NCBI RefSeq assembly: GCF_031877795.1
Contig: NC_133931.1
Coordinates: 71,027,429 to 71,091,428, forward strand
Reading direction: 5' to 3'
Origin: Strix aluco
Lineage: Eukaryota; Chordata; Aves; Strigiformes; Strigidae
DNA: 64,000 nucleotides
A program made the translations under genes and the position numbers. Below, one piece after another: positions 23,801-64,000 of the stretch (its first letter is position 1; each line of letters starts with the position of its first letter). Under the pieces are notes generated by a model. The model worked only from the letters and a program-made list of their open reading frames with translations. It had not been told where the DNA came from and searched no databases.

Positions 23801-26556
23801 TCATACAAAAGCAGTGGTGGATACATTTTGCTAGCATTAGCCATTCAGATAATTCTTCAGCTTAGAAGGAATCTTCTCAGTTATGCGTGGACCATTGATT
23901 GCATAGCATCTCCCAGACACTCAGATTTGAGAAAGTATATGCTGAAAAAAATAACAGGTTAGAAACACTTCGAGATCTAGTGGGAATATTTAACCAATAC
24001 TTTCAATAAGCGTGTGTAATTAAGTCCCAAGCACTGGGATATAGCTCCTATTTCAACCTCAGACTTTGGATGCGCATAGTTTGGTTATGCTCAGTTTCAA
24101 ATAGTAGTGTATTGAAAAATTTGAAAGGTTAACCCCAAAGCAGCCAAACTACTTTTAGTTTTAAGAAAAAACATTTCTGTTTCAAATTAAACCAGATCAG
24201 TTTTTTTCTGTATTTGCCTCCAGAGTCTTTTGTGAAAGTGGGGGTATACGTATAGGAGATTAACACTGACTTGAGGCAGAGGGGAGGAAGGGAAGACACA
24301 GACATCAAAAAGGAACAACAGTGAAATTCAGGATGAAGGTAAATTTTCTTAGCACTTTTCTGGTTTAGATTTCAGAAGCAATAGTGGCGGAAGAGGATGA
24401 GGAGGGACGACTAGATCGTCAGATTGTGGAAATTGATGAGCAGATGTAAGTAGATCAATTTTTCCTCAAACTTTCTGTTCTCCAGCACTAATGGTTCGCT
24501 ATTTGACTAGACTGATAATATTTTTAATCTTCTGTGATGCTACCTTTCATTAATCACCTAGATACTTGAAGGACAAAGACACACTCCCTCCAATTGCAGA
24601 ATCATACCTAATAAAAACATGACTTTTGGTGCAGTTATGTTGTATATTATGGTGAAGTTCTATAATTGTTTGCAAAGAGAGAAAGCACTAGAGTCACCGA
24701 AAGTACAGCAGGCAGGCACAGGCAAAATAAAGCAATAGAAGACAAATTCTTTGAACAAACTGTCCCCCTTTCCCCTGTCAAATGTCTTAATTTGTATTTC
24801 TCTGTGAGTTCTGATCGATGTAGAATTTGTGACCATTTTTAAAAAAACACGGTCTGATATTCTGCAATTAAAATTTTGATAATGAGATTTGTGCTTTGGC
24901 CATCCATTTGCTGTACCGAAAATGTCCTGTTCTGTGACTAATTCTCCTTATTTTGAATAAAATTTTACTTAAAGGTTTTGTTGAATGATGCACTTCATTA
25001 CATGAAGTGGCTTTTTTGTTTTGTTCTGTTTTTGCTTAAATGGTAGGTGTAGCAGTTGGATAATAGTTAAACTTTTAAGTAACCTGAACTACATCTTAGT
25101 GGAACAGGATGTTGCCATTATCATGTAGCTTAACATGTTAATTAACAGTGATTATGGCAATGGTAGCAATTGAGTAGAAAAAGATTAATTCTGATTTTAA
25201 TGAACCCTGCAACAAAAAGAAGCACTAAAAATTAAAGCAACACTTAAGCCATCTGGACAGATTTACATGCTACAGGTAATCATCATATAATAACAAATAG
25301 CACTGGGTTCAAACTGAGCTTTGGTAGTACAAGAATGTCTTTTAACAATGTTCATGGAATTTTGGAGAGGGCTTGAGCTAAACCTGGCTGTCTTTGAGTA
25401 TTCATTTTTCCCAGTAGCTTAGGATGCTATAGTACATAGAACCAAATTCAGAAATTTGTCGAGAATTTCAAGTTTGTTACCATAATTACTTTTCTCCAAA
25501 ATAAAAGTTCCAAATAGATTTTTAAAGACCGTTTTTGTAGCTTTGTCTTCCGAGAGTATTTAAATGCAGGCTATTTCAAATTAAAATCAAATCAATTCTA
25601 GTGACATTCATGTTTTCCTTAGCCTTCAAATCTTCAGCTGTGACTGCCTGTAAGTAATCATATTGCAGATACACTAGGGGAAACAGGATCCAGATAATGA
25701 GCTTTCCTTGTGGACTCTTCCTAGCAAATAGGAATGAAAGAAGCAAAGATGTATTTAAATTAGGCTGATACTACTTGGCATTTTCAACAAAATACCCTGT
25801 TAAAATGGCTAGAATAATTGTTATAAAACATATTTCAAGGACAGAACTTCTTAAGTAAATGGAAAACTGAAATTTGTTGGATTGTGTTTACGTAAAATAT
25901 TCTGTTACAGCACACAGTAAGCAGATAGAGAATCTGACCACTTGTGCTACTTTTTTATTATTTTCAGAGATTTCACCACTAACTTACCAAAATTGATAGC
26001 CAATTGATAGCTCGCCTTTCTACCATATATAAAAACCATAAGCAGAGCAAAGAGTGACGTCTCTTCTTGTGTGGAAGTGAATATTGGTTCTGTGCCTTTT
26101 TGAAAAATGTTCTGTGGTGGTATTGCAGTTGTTAAATATTTGGATTAGATCTCATTGCTAGAGAATTGACCACACTTCTCCTCTCCTTTGGTCTGTTACC
26201 ACTTGATTAACACAGAGAAGATGCACTAGCATATTGCAAGCTTATTTTTTAATTGATGGGAAGCTACGTAGCTTTTTTTATCTGAAGTTGGAGAAGCAAA
26301 ATCCAGCACTGTAGGAATTCCAGTTAATGTGGAAAGACCACAAATGTTAATAGGTGGTTTACTTTTCAACAGTGAATGTTACCGCCGTGTTGAGCTTTTG
26401 CGTAACCGCCAGGATCTGATGAAGGAGAAGTTAAAGGAAGCCATGAGACTAAGTGCAACACAAGAAAAAGAGGATGAGGCTATTGGTAGTGAAGATGAAG
26501 AAGAATTGCAGGATTTGCTCTCTCAAGACTGGCGGGTGAAAGGGGCTTTGTTGTAG
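14874..26556 (+). CDS. ZNF830: ZNF830 (CCDC16/OMCG1) zinc finger protein, ten coding exons
   Basis: Coding exons: 14874-14995, 15162-15261, 16391-16511, 17053-17086, 18453-18670, 19014-19104, 19785-19848, 22948-23028, 24369-24445, 26373-26556. They total 1092 nt in one frame and encode 363 residues; I recall 372 for human. Residues 50-72 form a C-x2-C-x12-H-x5-H finger ([17 protein letters not shown]). Residues 158-169 are an Asp/Glu run. The conserved part from about 208 onward includes [20 protein letters not shown] and the end [16 protein letters not shown]. Exon 4 is a 34-nt microexon. Intron 1 is a U12-type AT-AC intron; the other introns have GT-AG ends. Known work on the mammalian protein describes a nuclear factor needed in early embryos and linked to the XAB2 splicing/repair complex and to DNA end resection. 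The start was chosen for its conserved N-terminal block, its context and the CpG island. Confidence 0.97.
14996..15161 (+). other. ZNF830: U12-type AT-AC intron 1 of ZNF830
   Basis: The 166-bp intron starts ATATCCTC, one base from the U12 5' splice-site consensus ATATCCTT, and ends CCGCCAC. A near-perfect U12 branch site, TTCCCTTAAC, spans 15140-15149; its candidate branch adenines at 15147/15148 are 13-14 nt from the intron end. Joining AA at 14994-14995 to G at 15162 makes the Lys codon of the conserved FAKYN block and keeps the frame. No GT donor nearby gives a conserved product. Confidence 0.93.
15059..15088 (+). repeat. (GGGA)n tract in ZNF830 intron 1
   Basis: Seven consecutive GGGA-like units sit between the U12 5' splice site and the branch site. 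The spacing of the G-triplets would allow a G-quadruplex in DNA or pre-mRNA. Confidence 0.85.
17053..17086 (+). CDS. ZNF830: ZNF830 exon 4, a 34-nt microexon
   Basis: It is bounded by TTATACAG and GTAAGT. It carries two bases, ten codons and two bases, so skipping it would shift the frame. It encodes a poorly conserved Ser/Thr-rich linker that corresponds to the PSTSAW region of the human protein. Confidence rests on flanking exon phases that only work if it is included. Confidence 0.85.
19964..20262 (-). mobile_element. CR1 3' fragment with an expanded pentanucleotide tail, in ZNF830 intron 7
   Basis: A (GAATA)n array of about 63 bp (19964-20026) abuts a CR1-like 3' end that contains TTGGAAGGGACCTATAATGA and CTAGTCCAACT. 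The element lies antisense to ZNF830 and is 5'-truncated near 20262. The tail is longer and purer than in the other CR1 copies here, so it has behaved as a microsatellite. Confidence 0.8.
20858..20895 (+). repeat. (TTTG)n simple repeat
   Basis: GTTTGTTTTGTTTGTTTG-type repeat within ZNF830 intron 7. Confidence 0.8.
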
Positions 26557-27045
26557 CATTTCTGCAACATGGTTGATATTCTCTTTATCTGTGATAAACT
26601 TCCATTGTTCGAAGTGAGAAGCTTGTTAAATACTTATTTAAAGAGGATCATAAGATGGTAAAGAGCCAAGTGTATTAAAAAAAAATCTTTGTAGATCTAC
26701 AGTGGTGTGTTACTTGCTGTAAAAACTGTATATTGCAAATGTTGTACGATATTGAATGCACCTTTCCTATTAAAATTATTGGTTTCCTACCAGAGGTATT
26801 TTAATGGGATTAATAAGTAGCTGAAGAATCTCTTAAGGTTTTGGAAGCATTAGGTATATCTGGTCATTTTGAGACTTGGGTTATTGTGTATGGAAGGACT
26901 TGCAAAAGTGATAGTGTATGGAGTTTTCTGAGATTGGGGGGTTAGGGAAGGGAAAATATTATGCATTTATGTTATCTTAAAATTTATAAGTGCTCTTCAA
27001 TCCATTGCGCCAGCTCTCAATAAAATAAGTACATTTTTTTCAGGA
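26557..27045 (+). other. ZNF830: ZNF830 3' UTR
   Basis: It follows the TAG at 26554-26556. It contains an ATTAAA signal at 26769-26774 and an AATAAA signal at 27019-27024, so short and long 3' UTR forms are possible. Confidence 0.6.
27019..27024 (+). terminator. ZNF830: ZNF830 distal polyadenylation signal
   Basis: AATAAA about 465 bp after the stop codon. The next good signal upstream is ATTAAA at 26769. Confidence 0.55.
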
Positions 27046-30000
27046 TCTGCTACAGTTTCCCTGTGTACGTAAGGACCAAGCTCAGAAATGTTGAGCTACA
27101 GCTTCTCGGCAGTGTATACTCTGTGATGTGCCATAGGCAGTGCTGCATATTTTTCTTTATGGTATCTTGTTTTGCTTAGTGCAGCCATAGTGTAGCATAC
27201 CTCACATTTCTTGAGCAGGGGAATGAAAACACAATGGTTTCATATTTGCAGAACTAAATGAAAGTGTGACAGAATGCCAGAGAGGAAGGTACTGCACTGG
27301 AAACTGATGAGGTACAATCATTTATCTAGCTGTAAATACTGGAGATTTTCTTAAGATATCATCTTAAGCACAAAGAGCATCTAAAAGTGATTTCTAAACA
27401 CAGATGAGGTAAAATCAAGAACCAACAAACTTGACAAGACTGGGACATGGAAACCAGAATTACCTTGAGCTTTGGTAAGGTTTGGGGTTTTTTTTTACAT
27501 TAAGCAATTTTTTTAAACTTTTGCAAATCTTAAAACATTTCAAATGTGCTGAGGACTTTTGAAAAAAATAGGAGATGTGTGGTTTGATATTTGTCAAAAA
27601 GTAAAGTTGTGAAGGAACAGCTTAACATTTACCTTTTTTAAAAGATTAGTTTTAAAACAAGTTAGTGAGGTTTTAAAGGGAGAAAAGCTTTGTTTTTATG
27701 AGAGCATTCTAGATAATTGCCTCAAAGATGGTTATTTACCAAGTAATATAGGGAAAAACTAAAGCTAGATGTTTGATTTGCCTGTTTTGGAAGAAAGAGT
27801 TGATATGGTGGGAGCCCTTTCCATATTGTGAGATGCTTTTTTTTACCACTCCTGGTTTCCATGATCCTGGAGTTCAGTTCTTTATAAAGATTTCAAAATA
27901 CAAGCAATGGTCCTTAACGGTTTGGTGCATCCATTTATTCCTGCTCACATATGCTGGTTTACAGCCATTGTTTTTTGGTTGATTTAATAACCACAAGTGT
28001 AAGTAGCTGTTACTACTAAAATTTTTGATAAAACCCTGCAGTCTTACATGAATTAGTACTGTTGTTGAGATAGGAACGTTCAGAGAGTATTGAAACAAAT
28101 AATGAATGTTTTGGCAAGTTGGAGAAAACTTAGTTGGGCCAAAACTGAAATAAAATTTCCTTCTATAGTGTGAAACATTTGAATATCAATGTATAAGGTG
28201 CCTATTATGCTGTAGTGAAAGATCTCTAGATCCATTTTTCAGTATAAAGAGAACTTTCAGCTGAGAGTGAGGTATAATATTAACAGATGGACAGTTTTTT
28301 TCAGAACAAGCCAAAAGACAATCCCCCGATTTCACTCTGAGAAGATCTAAATGAAGTTTCTGATTGCTCTGCTTACCTTTGTTTTTCACTGACCTCACTC
28401 ACCAAAGCATACTAGCTCGTTAACAGTGAACTTTAGAACCACTCTGCATTTATCTTAATGTCAGAGAAACAGATGTGACTAAAGCCAGGTTACACTGAGC
28501 GCCATGGGCCTCTATGTTTTTACAGTGTAAAAATGTTATCTCCGAGTTTATAATTTACACTGTCCTTTCTGTACATACATCTGTAACTTTACTTTTGTAC
28601 AGGAATCTACAAATCATGGTTTCGACTGCAGATAAATAGGGAAGGAACTGAGCATTGAAACAGTTCAGCTGATTTAGTTCAGTTGCCCTCACCTCTGTAG
28701 AGATATTTACTGGTAAGAAGCTAAAGGCAGTGAGTTTAGTTACAGTGCAGGGAGCTTGGACATTCAAATCCAAACCAGAGCAGCTCATTGTTTTAATTAT
28801 TAGGAATAGATGGCATGAGTAAACACCCGATCACTCATCACTCTATTCATTATCCTTGCTTAACTTCTGTTGAAAGAGTGAAGACAGTGGACAAGCCAGT
28901 GGGTGTGTGTACTGCTGAGGAAATAACTGACAGCATTCGTCCCTCTTGGTTGTTGCTTGTTTAGGAGTTGGTGCTTTTTTCCTTGAAGGAATCTGACAGA
29001 TCCACAAATAGAGTTTTATACAAGTTTTATACAGCTTATTGCATACAACTGTACATTTAAAACAAAGGTTTTAGCTTTGTGAAGAAGATAGGACTGACTT
29101 TGCTATCTGTATCCTATGTGACCACTGTTGTACATGTGCTGTTGTGTCAAGAAGGCAAGAAATCATCCTTTTTAGCAATGAGAGTAGTGTGGCTGTAAGG
29201 GAGAAGAAGGTATTATTCCAACCTTGCTGAATAGTCAAGCTAATTTATCAAGGTAAATGATCTCCTCTCTCTTATAAATTAATTATGCATATTTTTCTAT
29301 TTTAAGTCTGTCCTCAGTTTTAGAAAACAATTTTATGAACTTCTGATGAGCTATTCAGCTAGATGATTAACCAGAGCAAATAATTGTTTTAAAAAATATG
29401 TGCTTCCTTAATTTCTAACTACTTAACTTTTTTGAATTCTATTTTTAAACGAAGATGAAAGTAGTCCTAGTAACTAGCTCTGTCTATAGCCACTATTAAA
29501 AATTAAGTTTAATCTTTGGCACAGTGGAATTAAGGAGAATATTTTAACTCTCTGATCTCTAGGACTTCCAGAAAACTGAAGAATCAGAATTAAGGGGGAA
29601 GACTTAGCATTTATAATCCTTATTTATTGATATAATAACAGAGTGTGTTGCCCGAATTTAAGAACTGTGTAATTTCACGCCACCAAAAAATAGTTGCGGT
29701 TCCCCAGCTCAGTGGTTTTGAAACTGGTGACTTCCAGAGCCAAAATTGTGTGTGCGTGTGTGCGCGCACAAGCATATTTGAAATGGAGTTCCAAGTAGCA
29801 GCTCTGGAGGGAGCAGCTAACTACAGCTGCAACTGCCAGTTGCTGGTAGTTAGCTGTTCTCTGGCAAGTGCAATCACAAATGGTAATCTGTATGCTAACT
29901 TCTCTCCCTCCATGGAAGAAATAAGCTGCTGCTGTCATGACTTAAGAAGTGGATGTGGAAAAAGGGCTGTATTTGGTACAGAGGAGCCCAAAAGTGATTG

Positions 30001-33000
30001 CACAAAAACCACCAAAACAAAGGAACAACAACAAACAGAACAATGTTCTCATTTGCTAACATGATTGTTTGTCATTCCTCCACTAAAGCATATAATTTAA
30101 AAATCTGCTTCAGGATTACAAATAGTGGTCAAAAAGAACATTAACATTAGCTTTGGTCAGGCCTCCTGGTAATAAATGCAATTTGAGGAGATACAAATTT
30201 TGCTTATTACATGCCACTATAATTAAATTCTCTGCATTTTATCATCTTAAAAACACTGTGCTAGAAATAGCTCTAATGATAAAAGTCATATTACTCCAAT
30301 ATTTTCAGCACTTCTTAAAAATACTATTTTCTTAAGAAAGCTTGCACTAAGAAATCAGACATCCAACTGATAGGAATTATGCTGTAGCTGTCATTAGAGA
30401 CCATAATGTGAGTATATAATGTTTCAGAAATTCCCTTTTGTTAGGTACCATCAGATGAATTTGACATTTCTCTTTCAGTTACTGTCTTGAGATATATGCC
30501 AGTCTGTAGAGTGACAGGACACATGCATTGATGCAAAAACCGATTTAATCAACATTACTGCGTTCCTTCCTGGAACCAAGGAGTAAGTACACTTCAGTGG
30601 CAAGTAAGGCAGTATGTACTTGTATCTCTAGAAAGTGTCACTCAGGCAGAGATTGAAATTTTCTGGTGTGAAGCAGTTTTTCTGTATCTGCCTTCATTTC
30701 ATCTCTGTTCACTGCTTCACTTAGAACTATCCTGGCCTGTTAGCTGGGAAAAGAAATGCAAGCAATTCCTTGTGCAGACATCTAAACCAAGTCTTTCTTC
30801 CAAAAATACAGCGGAGGGACTAATACCTTGTGTAATTGGTGGTTACAGCAGTTACGAAGGGTATGAGAGATCTCTCTTCAAATCCCTTTTCTCTATGCTG
30901 TCCTTTGAACATACAGTTCCTGTGATCTAGTTGAACAGCCTAACAATTTCAGTCTTTCCTGTAGAAGCTGTGCCACTGTAAAATGACTGAATTAGCGAGT
31001 ATATGTGACCTTCTTGTTTGATAATCATGACACTTGCCTGAGATGGGAAAGGTCCTGTCCCAAGTACATAAGTAGTGCTGAAATGTGTTTCAGCTGAGAT
31101 AAAGGCTATGGAAGAAACTGGATTTGGATGTCCCCCATCCCAGAGGAGCAGTTTTGTTTTCATGCTGTTGGGTACTTAAAAAATGAAAAAAACAGGGATG
31201 CTTCCATTTCTGCCTAGTTCAGCTGGGGAAGGTTCAGCGCATGCTTTAAGACTGTCTTGTGAAACCTCACAGAAACACAGTGCCCATGCAGCCCGGTGAG
31301 GCTGAGACACTTACCAGGTGCCTACACTCATCAGTGAGATCTATGCTGTTGGCTTCCTATGAACCTTGACTGGCACAAGTATGCACCTTGGGACCCGTAA
31401 ACGCCTTCTGGCTATGTTTGAGAACAGAAAGCGCTCTGCATATTAGCAATGGACTACGTTATGTGGCTGAATACTGCTAACTTTGTTGGCTTGTTTGTTT
31501 TCCTTCTGGTTAACTATTCCAGTCAGCATTCGTATTTTTTTCACTTGAGAAACACAACAGAGCTGTTTGAATTCGAGATGTTTGCCAGAACTCTGATATC
31601 AATTTGATGATGTGAAAGCTGCAGAACTTGTGCTATCTTTCATTTGGAAACTCACAGCTGTGTGGGCAATGACCTTTTCATATTGGGTACATGCTTCCTC
31701 TTATCTACCTTCGGGCATGAGTGGGTTTAGTTTTCTATCTTGGATCATATTATTTTTTACTTTTTTTTCCCCCTTCCAGATGTACCTTCTTGTGTTTTAT
31801 TTGCCCATTTTGTATATATCCATGAACTTTTTCTTGCCATTCAGAAGTCTTTTTCAACTAAAATGAGTCCTTAATTAGCCTAGATTTTATCACATTTCTG
31901 CCTGTATTATTTGCAAAAGCCCTCTCAAAAGACTTATTTTTTTCCTTCCTTTTGTCCATGTGTCTTTATTTTCTCATTCCACACACAAACGTGCCCCTGC
32001 ACTAGCTGGTTTAAAGCTCAGTCTTTTCTAGCCGACTCTGCAACGCACATGGGAATTATGTGAAAGATGCTATACACCACAGAGCTGCTGCTGCCCTTTG
32101 CCTAGCAGCTTTACTGGGAGAGCAAAGCCTTGACCTACTTAGTGTTGGGCTGCAATAATGTTCTCTTTTTTTTTTTTTTTTTCCATTTATACTAGCCAGA
32201 CTAGCCACAGAAATAGCTTTTGCTGTTGAGAAAATGAAGAATATGCATTTAGGAAAGGAAAAGTATGGCGGTCTCTGCTGTGAAAGCAGCTTCAGATCTC
32301 CTTTCAAGAGTAAGAAGTAAGTTAAATATATTTTAAGTAATATATATTTTAAGTAATAATAGCACAGAATTTTATCAAGGTTAGTACGACAGCCTAATAG
32401 TTCTTCTAACCTAAGGGCTGGAATAGCTAATTCAACACTGGGTAAGGCTTCCTGGGTGCTGGGATGCAATGAGGCATTCTGTAATCTTCCTCGGCAGCCT
32501 TTATTGTCAAGAGTTGCTCTGTGGCTGCATCTGTATTGAAGAAGCGGTTAACTTCTACAGGTTTCCAAGTCTGTACACGCATCTTAATCATATCATAGTT
32601 CCAAGCTCAGACTTAGGACCCAGACACGCAGGAGCTCTCTGTACCCTAGAATCCATGGAAAATAATAGTGATACGCCCCATGAGTACTCAGCCGGGGCGG
32701 TGAGTGGAATTGGGACCCCAAGCTAAATACCCAGACACAAGTACAGACCTTAGCAGAGCAGGGATGGAGGTTGTAGAATTAGTCTCACGTCATTAAGGCT
32801 GCTACTCACTTTCACTGCCAAAAATTCTGCTTTCTCATGAGGACAAAGCAGTAAATGTGAAAGTATTGCCAATGCCCTAGAGGAGAGGTGGCCAGAGCGC
32901 AGCCAGAAGTGCTGTATGCAGCAACAACTCAGGGCCAGCCCCTTTCTTTCACGGTCTTGTGAAGAGATAGCTTGAGGCTGTTTGAATGGCCCAAGCAGAG

Positions 33001-33690
33001 TGTCAGGGCAGGATGAGACATTTCCCTGGGCCAGCTCTCCATTCCCCCTTTTTAATGCAAATTGTCATGTTCCTCCCAGCTGCTGGGCTAGTTTCCTGGT
33101 GGGGTGAAAGGTGCTGCCTAGAGGCCTTGTCACGGAACAGTGCTTCTGGGAATGGGAAAATATGAAGGGTCTTAGCAATAAGGTACTCAGTACCCAAGTT
33201 TATTCTTTTGTTCCAGTTTTTCTTTCCCCAGTATCTGATCTTAAAATCAGTATGGGAAAGCATGAGAGATACAAACCACTGGCAAGAAGCCAAATGCTGT
33301 CTTTTCTATGCAGTGTGAGAAGTTCTCCAAAAGCAACTTTGTTAAAAACCAAATAATGTTTTGCAGAAATACTGCTTATTCTACTAATGACATGATCTGG
33401 CTCCATCTAATCCTGAAAAGACTCATCATCCCTGACAATGGGCTAATGTACTTTCTAACGTTGCCAGGATTGCACAGTTGTTACACTTTTTCCCAATGAG
33501 CACTGGGACCTTAAGCGTGATGATATGAAACCTTTAATCATTAACGAAAACAAGCAATTTGTCTATGATCTTAGTTTGACAATCCATAAAATAGTGTTTC
33601 TCAAATGACAAATTAGCAACTTGGTTACAAAGAACAAAGTTTAAACAACACAACAGTTGTATGCACAAAGCTTCCACGTCTTTTTTTTTT
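27046..33690. other. Convergent intergenic region between ZNF830 and PCBP3
   Basis: About 6.6 kb of AT-rich sequence separates the 3' ends of the two genes. Open frames here are short, unspliced and without recognisable domains. No RNA gene or mobile element was recognised. Confidence 0.5.
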
Positions 33691-36135
33691 TTAAATCAGG
33701 AAAAAAATTTATTTATAAAAACGTCTCAATTTACTGTCGAGTCTCTAGCTGAATACAGTGGTTTAGAACACTAACGGCCCATGCTTTTATACAGATTAGC
33801 CAAAGCATGAACATCAACGAAAATTAACCCCCGAAAATAACTTTTCTTTGCTTTATGTTATGAGCCACAACAGTGTTAAAACTGGAACAGTAATGAAAGC
33901 AACACAAGAGTTAGGAAGCACAGTTGCTTAAAGAGTAAAGGAAGTATTTTCTTTTGATGTCTCAGAATAATAAGAAAGTTAGAAATGGCAGAAACTCCTC
34001 TGTAGATTAGTCCATAGAAAGCATTGTCTCATGGGGCTTTGGAAAAGTCCTGTCTGGTGGCTAATGCACTAGGGCATGATGAGATACATTACAGAGCCCC
34101 CAGGCCAGTAACTTCTGAAGACAGCCTAAAATGTAGGAACAAAAATGAGGAAAAGAAAAGAAAAAAAAAAGGCAAAAAAAAAAGAAAAAAATCTTCTCAC
34201 TATTAAAAAAATTACACTTGAGTACAACCAGCATAGAACAGCATTTCAATGCAGGCAAGTTTTCTCAAACAGAGGTTGGTGGTTTGATTTTTTTTTTTTT
34301 TAAATGTCAGTTATTGAAACAGTTACAATAGTCCAGAACAATTTTACAGCAGTTTTCTAGAGCTGTTAAATAGCTGAGGTACCTTGACATTATTTCCAGT
34401 TTTTTCTTCATTATATACAAACAAACAAAAAAAAAAGCCCAAAACAAACAAAAAAAACCAACCAACAAAACCAACCAAAAACCCCATTTGGATAAGTGCA
34501 AACTGTAACAATGGCAGTTCTACAAATGGTTACAGTGACAAAACTTAGTGCAAAGGTACTAAGGTGAAGAAAAGCCCACAGAATACAGAAATGACACAAA
34601 ATACTGAGATAGTACTTAGCCCTATACAATAATAATAACACACTTTGAAATACCATGTTTTAAAAAGTATTGCATTTGCATTGTGTTTTTAGTTTATATT
34701 AAAATGCACTGAATACAGTTCAATTGTTAAAGCTTTGTGTCCAAGGAGTGCAAAGTGGATGAACATGGTGGGCTGATGGGATTCTGGATTCGGAAGTGGT
34801 GAGGAAAACAATATTGCATTACTGAGTTATGCAACAGAAATTAAAAAGAAGGTGGATGGACAAACAGAAAATGCAGTTAAAAACTAGTTCCAACAGCTAG
34901 CAACCAGCCATTACATCACCCAGCTCTCTTCAATTTGGCTGCAATTAGGTGTCTGGTTTTAGTTAATCTGAACATTGTTAAGTTCTTGTTAAAGAGATGT
35001 TATCTGTCCAGGCAGCAACCTTTGAATGTCGTTTGATAAGCACTAGATATTATTCGTAATTACAATACAACCCCATTACATGATTAGAGATGAGTTAAAT
35101 AGAGGTGTATTTTGTACAAAGACCTAACAAAAAGTGGTCGTTTTGGCTGAACGAAATATACGCAGGAGGGGGTACCAGAATAGCAACTATGTGTGTCTGA
35201 TTTGTACCTGCGATTAAGTACTTGCAGAAAGAAGTACTTTGTTGGTGTATATATGAGTAAATGAGTTATGAGTGCAAAATGAGGAGCCTGCTCTTCCTCC
35301 CTAAAGTGGAGTTCTTAAAATTACATTTTTCCAAACCAGAGAAAAATTGTTGCACTCTTTAAAAGAACAGAGTGGAAAGGCACAAGTGCCTGTTTCTTTT
35401 TTTTTTCCTTGTTGTCTCCCAATCATTTTAATTTAGCAGTTTTTCTCAGACCAGAAAGCCTAATTTGTTGTACGCAGCATACCTGAGGTTTGGTACTTTC
35501 TGGCCCCCATCTCCTGCTCGCAGGCAAGTGTCAGGGCAGGGAAGACGGGAGTCTTCAGGCCTGTCGAGAGCAGCAGAATGGCTAAGGGGGCCAGCACTTC
35601 ACATGGGATTTCAGGGGCGCTAGCAATCATCAGAAGTGCCAGATTTGCAGGCTCTAGCAAAAGAAAGATTCATCGGAGGTGCCAATTTGCCACAGAAAGT
35701 TGTTCTGCAGTTGGAGGGATCCCTTCAAACGGATGTAAGTGTATTTAGATGCCAGGCAATATTGCCGGAGCAGGACCCACCTTGTCAAAATTTTGCCTCA
35801 TTTATGTTTTTTCTTTCTCTCCAGGTGTCTCCTGGCTGGGGTGGGGCAACCCTGCCGTGCTGCGGGGCTGCCGGAGAGCCAGCCCAGGCCGTGGCCCCGG
35901 TGGGGGGGGGAGAGCGCTGTGGGGGGGAAAGCCCCCACGCTGGCGCCCGCCCGCTGTTGGAACTAGTTGGTAGGTGGTGTTAGTCGTTATGGAGAGCGGA
36001 AGACGACTTGAGTCGGCAACAGTTAACACTAGCAATTTAACAGAAAATAAAAGATGCCGTATTGTTTCCTTGATAACTAGGATCTACCATAGACTCTTGG
36101 TAGAGCTGGCAAAGCTTGCATTGTGTCTCATCCCT
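33691..36135 (-). other. PCBP3: Probable long 3' UTR of PCBP3
   Basis: About 2.4 kb of minus-strand sequence without a gene runs from the PCBP3 stop codon to the first good minus-strand AATAAA. It includes C-rich runs on the sense strand (C9 at 35902-35910 and C7 at 35921-35927) and several A- and T-runs. Its extent is inferred from the polyadenylation signal only; an earlier cleavage site is possible. Confidence 0.5.
33708..33713 (-). terminator. PCBP3: Candidate PCBP3 polyadenylation signal
   Basis: The minus strand reads AATAAA. It is the distal candidate for the PCBP3 transcript, about 2.4 kb after the stop codon. Confidence 0.45.

Positions 36136-64000
<27,865 letters not shown>

Overview
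The window looks like bird nuclear DNA. It carries several CR1 LINE copies with typical avian ends, an avian-type solo retroviral LTR, and vertebrate split genes with long AT-rich introns. I cannot fix the species; nothing suggests bacterial, plasmid or organellar DNA.

Left part (1-14.6 kb): mostly AT-rich sequence without a recognisable gene. It contains a 999-bp solo LTR with a perfect 5-bp target duplication (2850-3848), a short CR1 end (about 4713-4990) and a long, broken CR1 (about 5775-8530). The long CR1 still shows traces of the ORF1 esterase and the ORF2 reverse transcriptase, but most of its endonuclease is missing. Two spliceable exons at 9768-10886 look like the 3' end of an unidentified plus-strand gene.

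Middle (14.6-27.0 kb): a CpG-island promoter and the complete ZNF830 gene (CCDC16/OMCG1) on the plus strand. It has ten coding exons and encodes 363 residues. Intron 1 is the most striking feature of the window: it has AT-AC ends, a U12-type 5' splice site and a U12-type branch site, so it should be removed by the minor spliceosome. A 6.6-kb convergent intergenic gap follows.

Right part (33.7-64 kb): the 3' two thirds of PCBP3, a poly(C)-binding KH protein, on the minus strand. Seven coding exons run from the second half of KH2 through KH3 to the terminal exon; the 5' exons lie beyond base 64000. The terminal exon encodes a long Ala/Ser/Thr/Pro-rich tail ending like PCBP4 instead of the short tail I remember for mammalian PCBP3. 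C-rich and CU-rich tracts on the sense strand flank this exon, which makes self-regulation by a poly(C)-binding protein a testable idea. A 5'-truncated CR1 sits in an intron.

ZNF830 and PCBP3 are both nuclear factors tied to RNA processing, but nothing shows that they are functionally linked. They are convergent neighbours here, whereas from memory their human counterparts lie on chromosomes 17 and 21.
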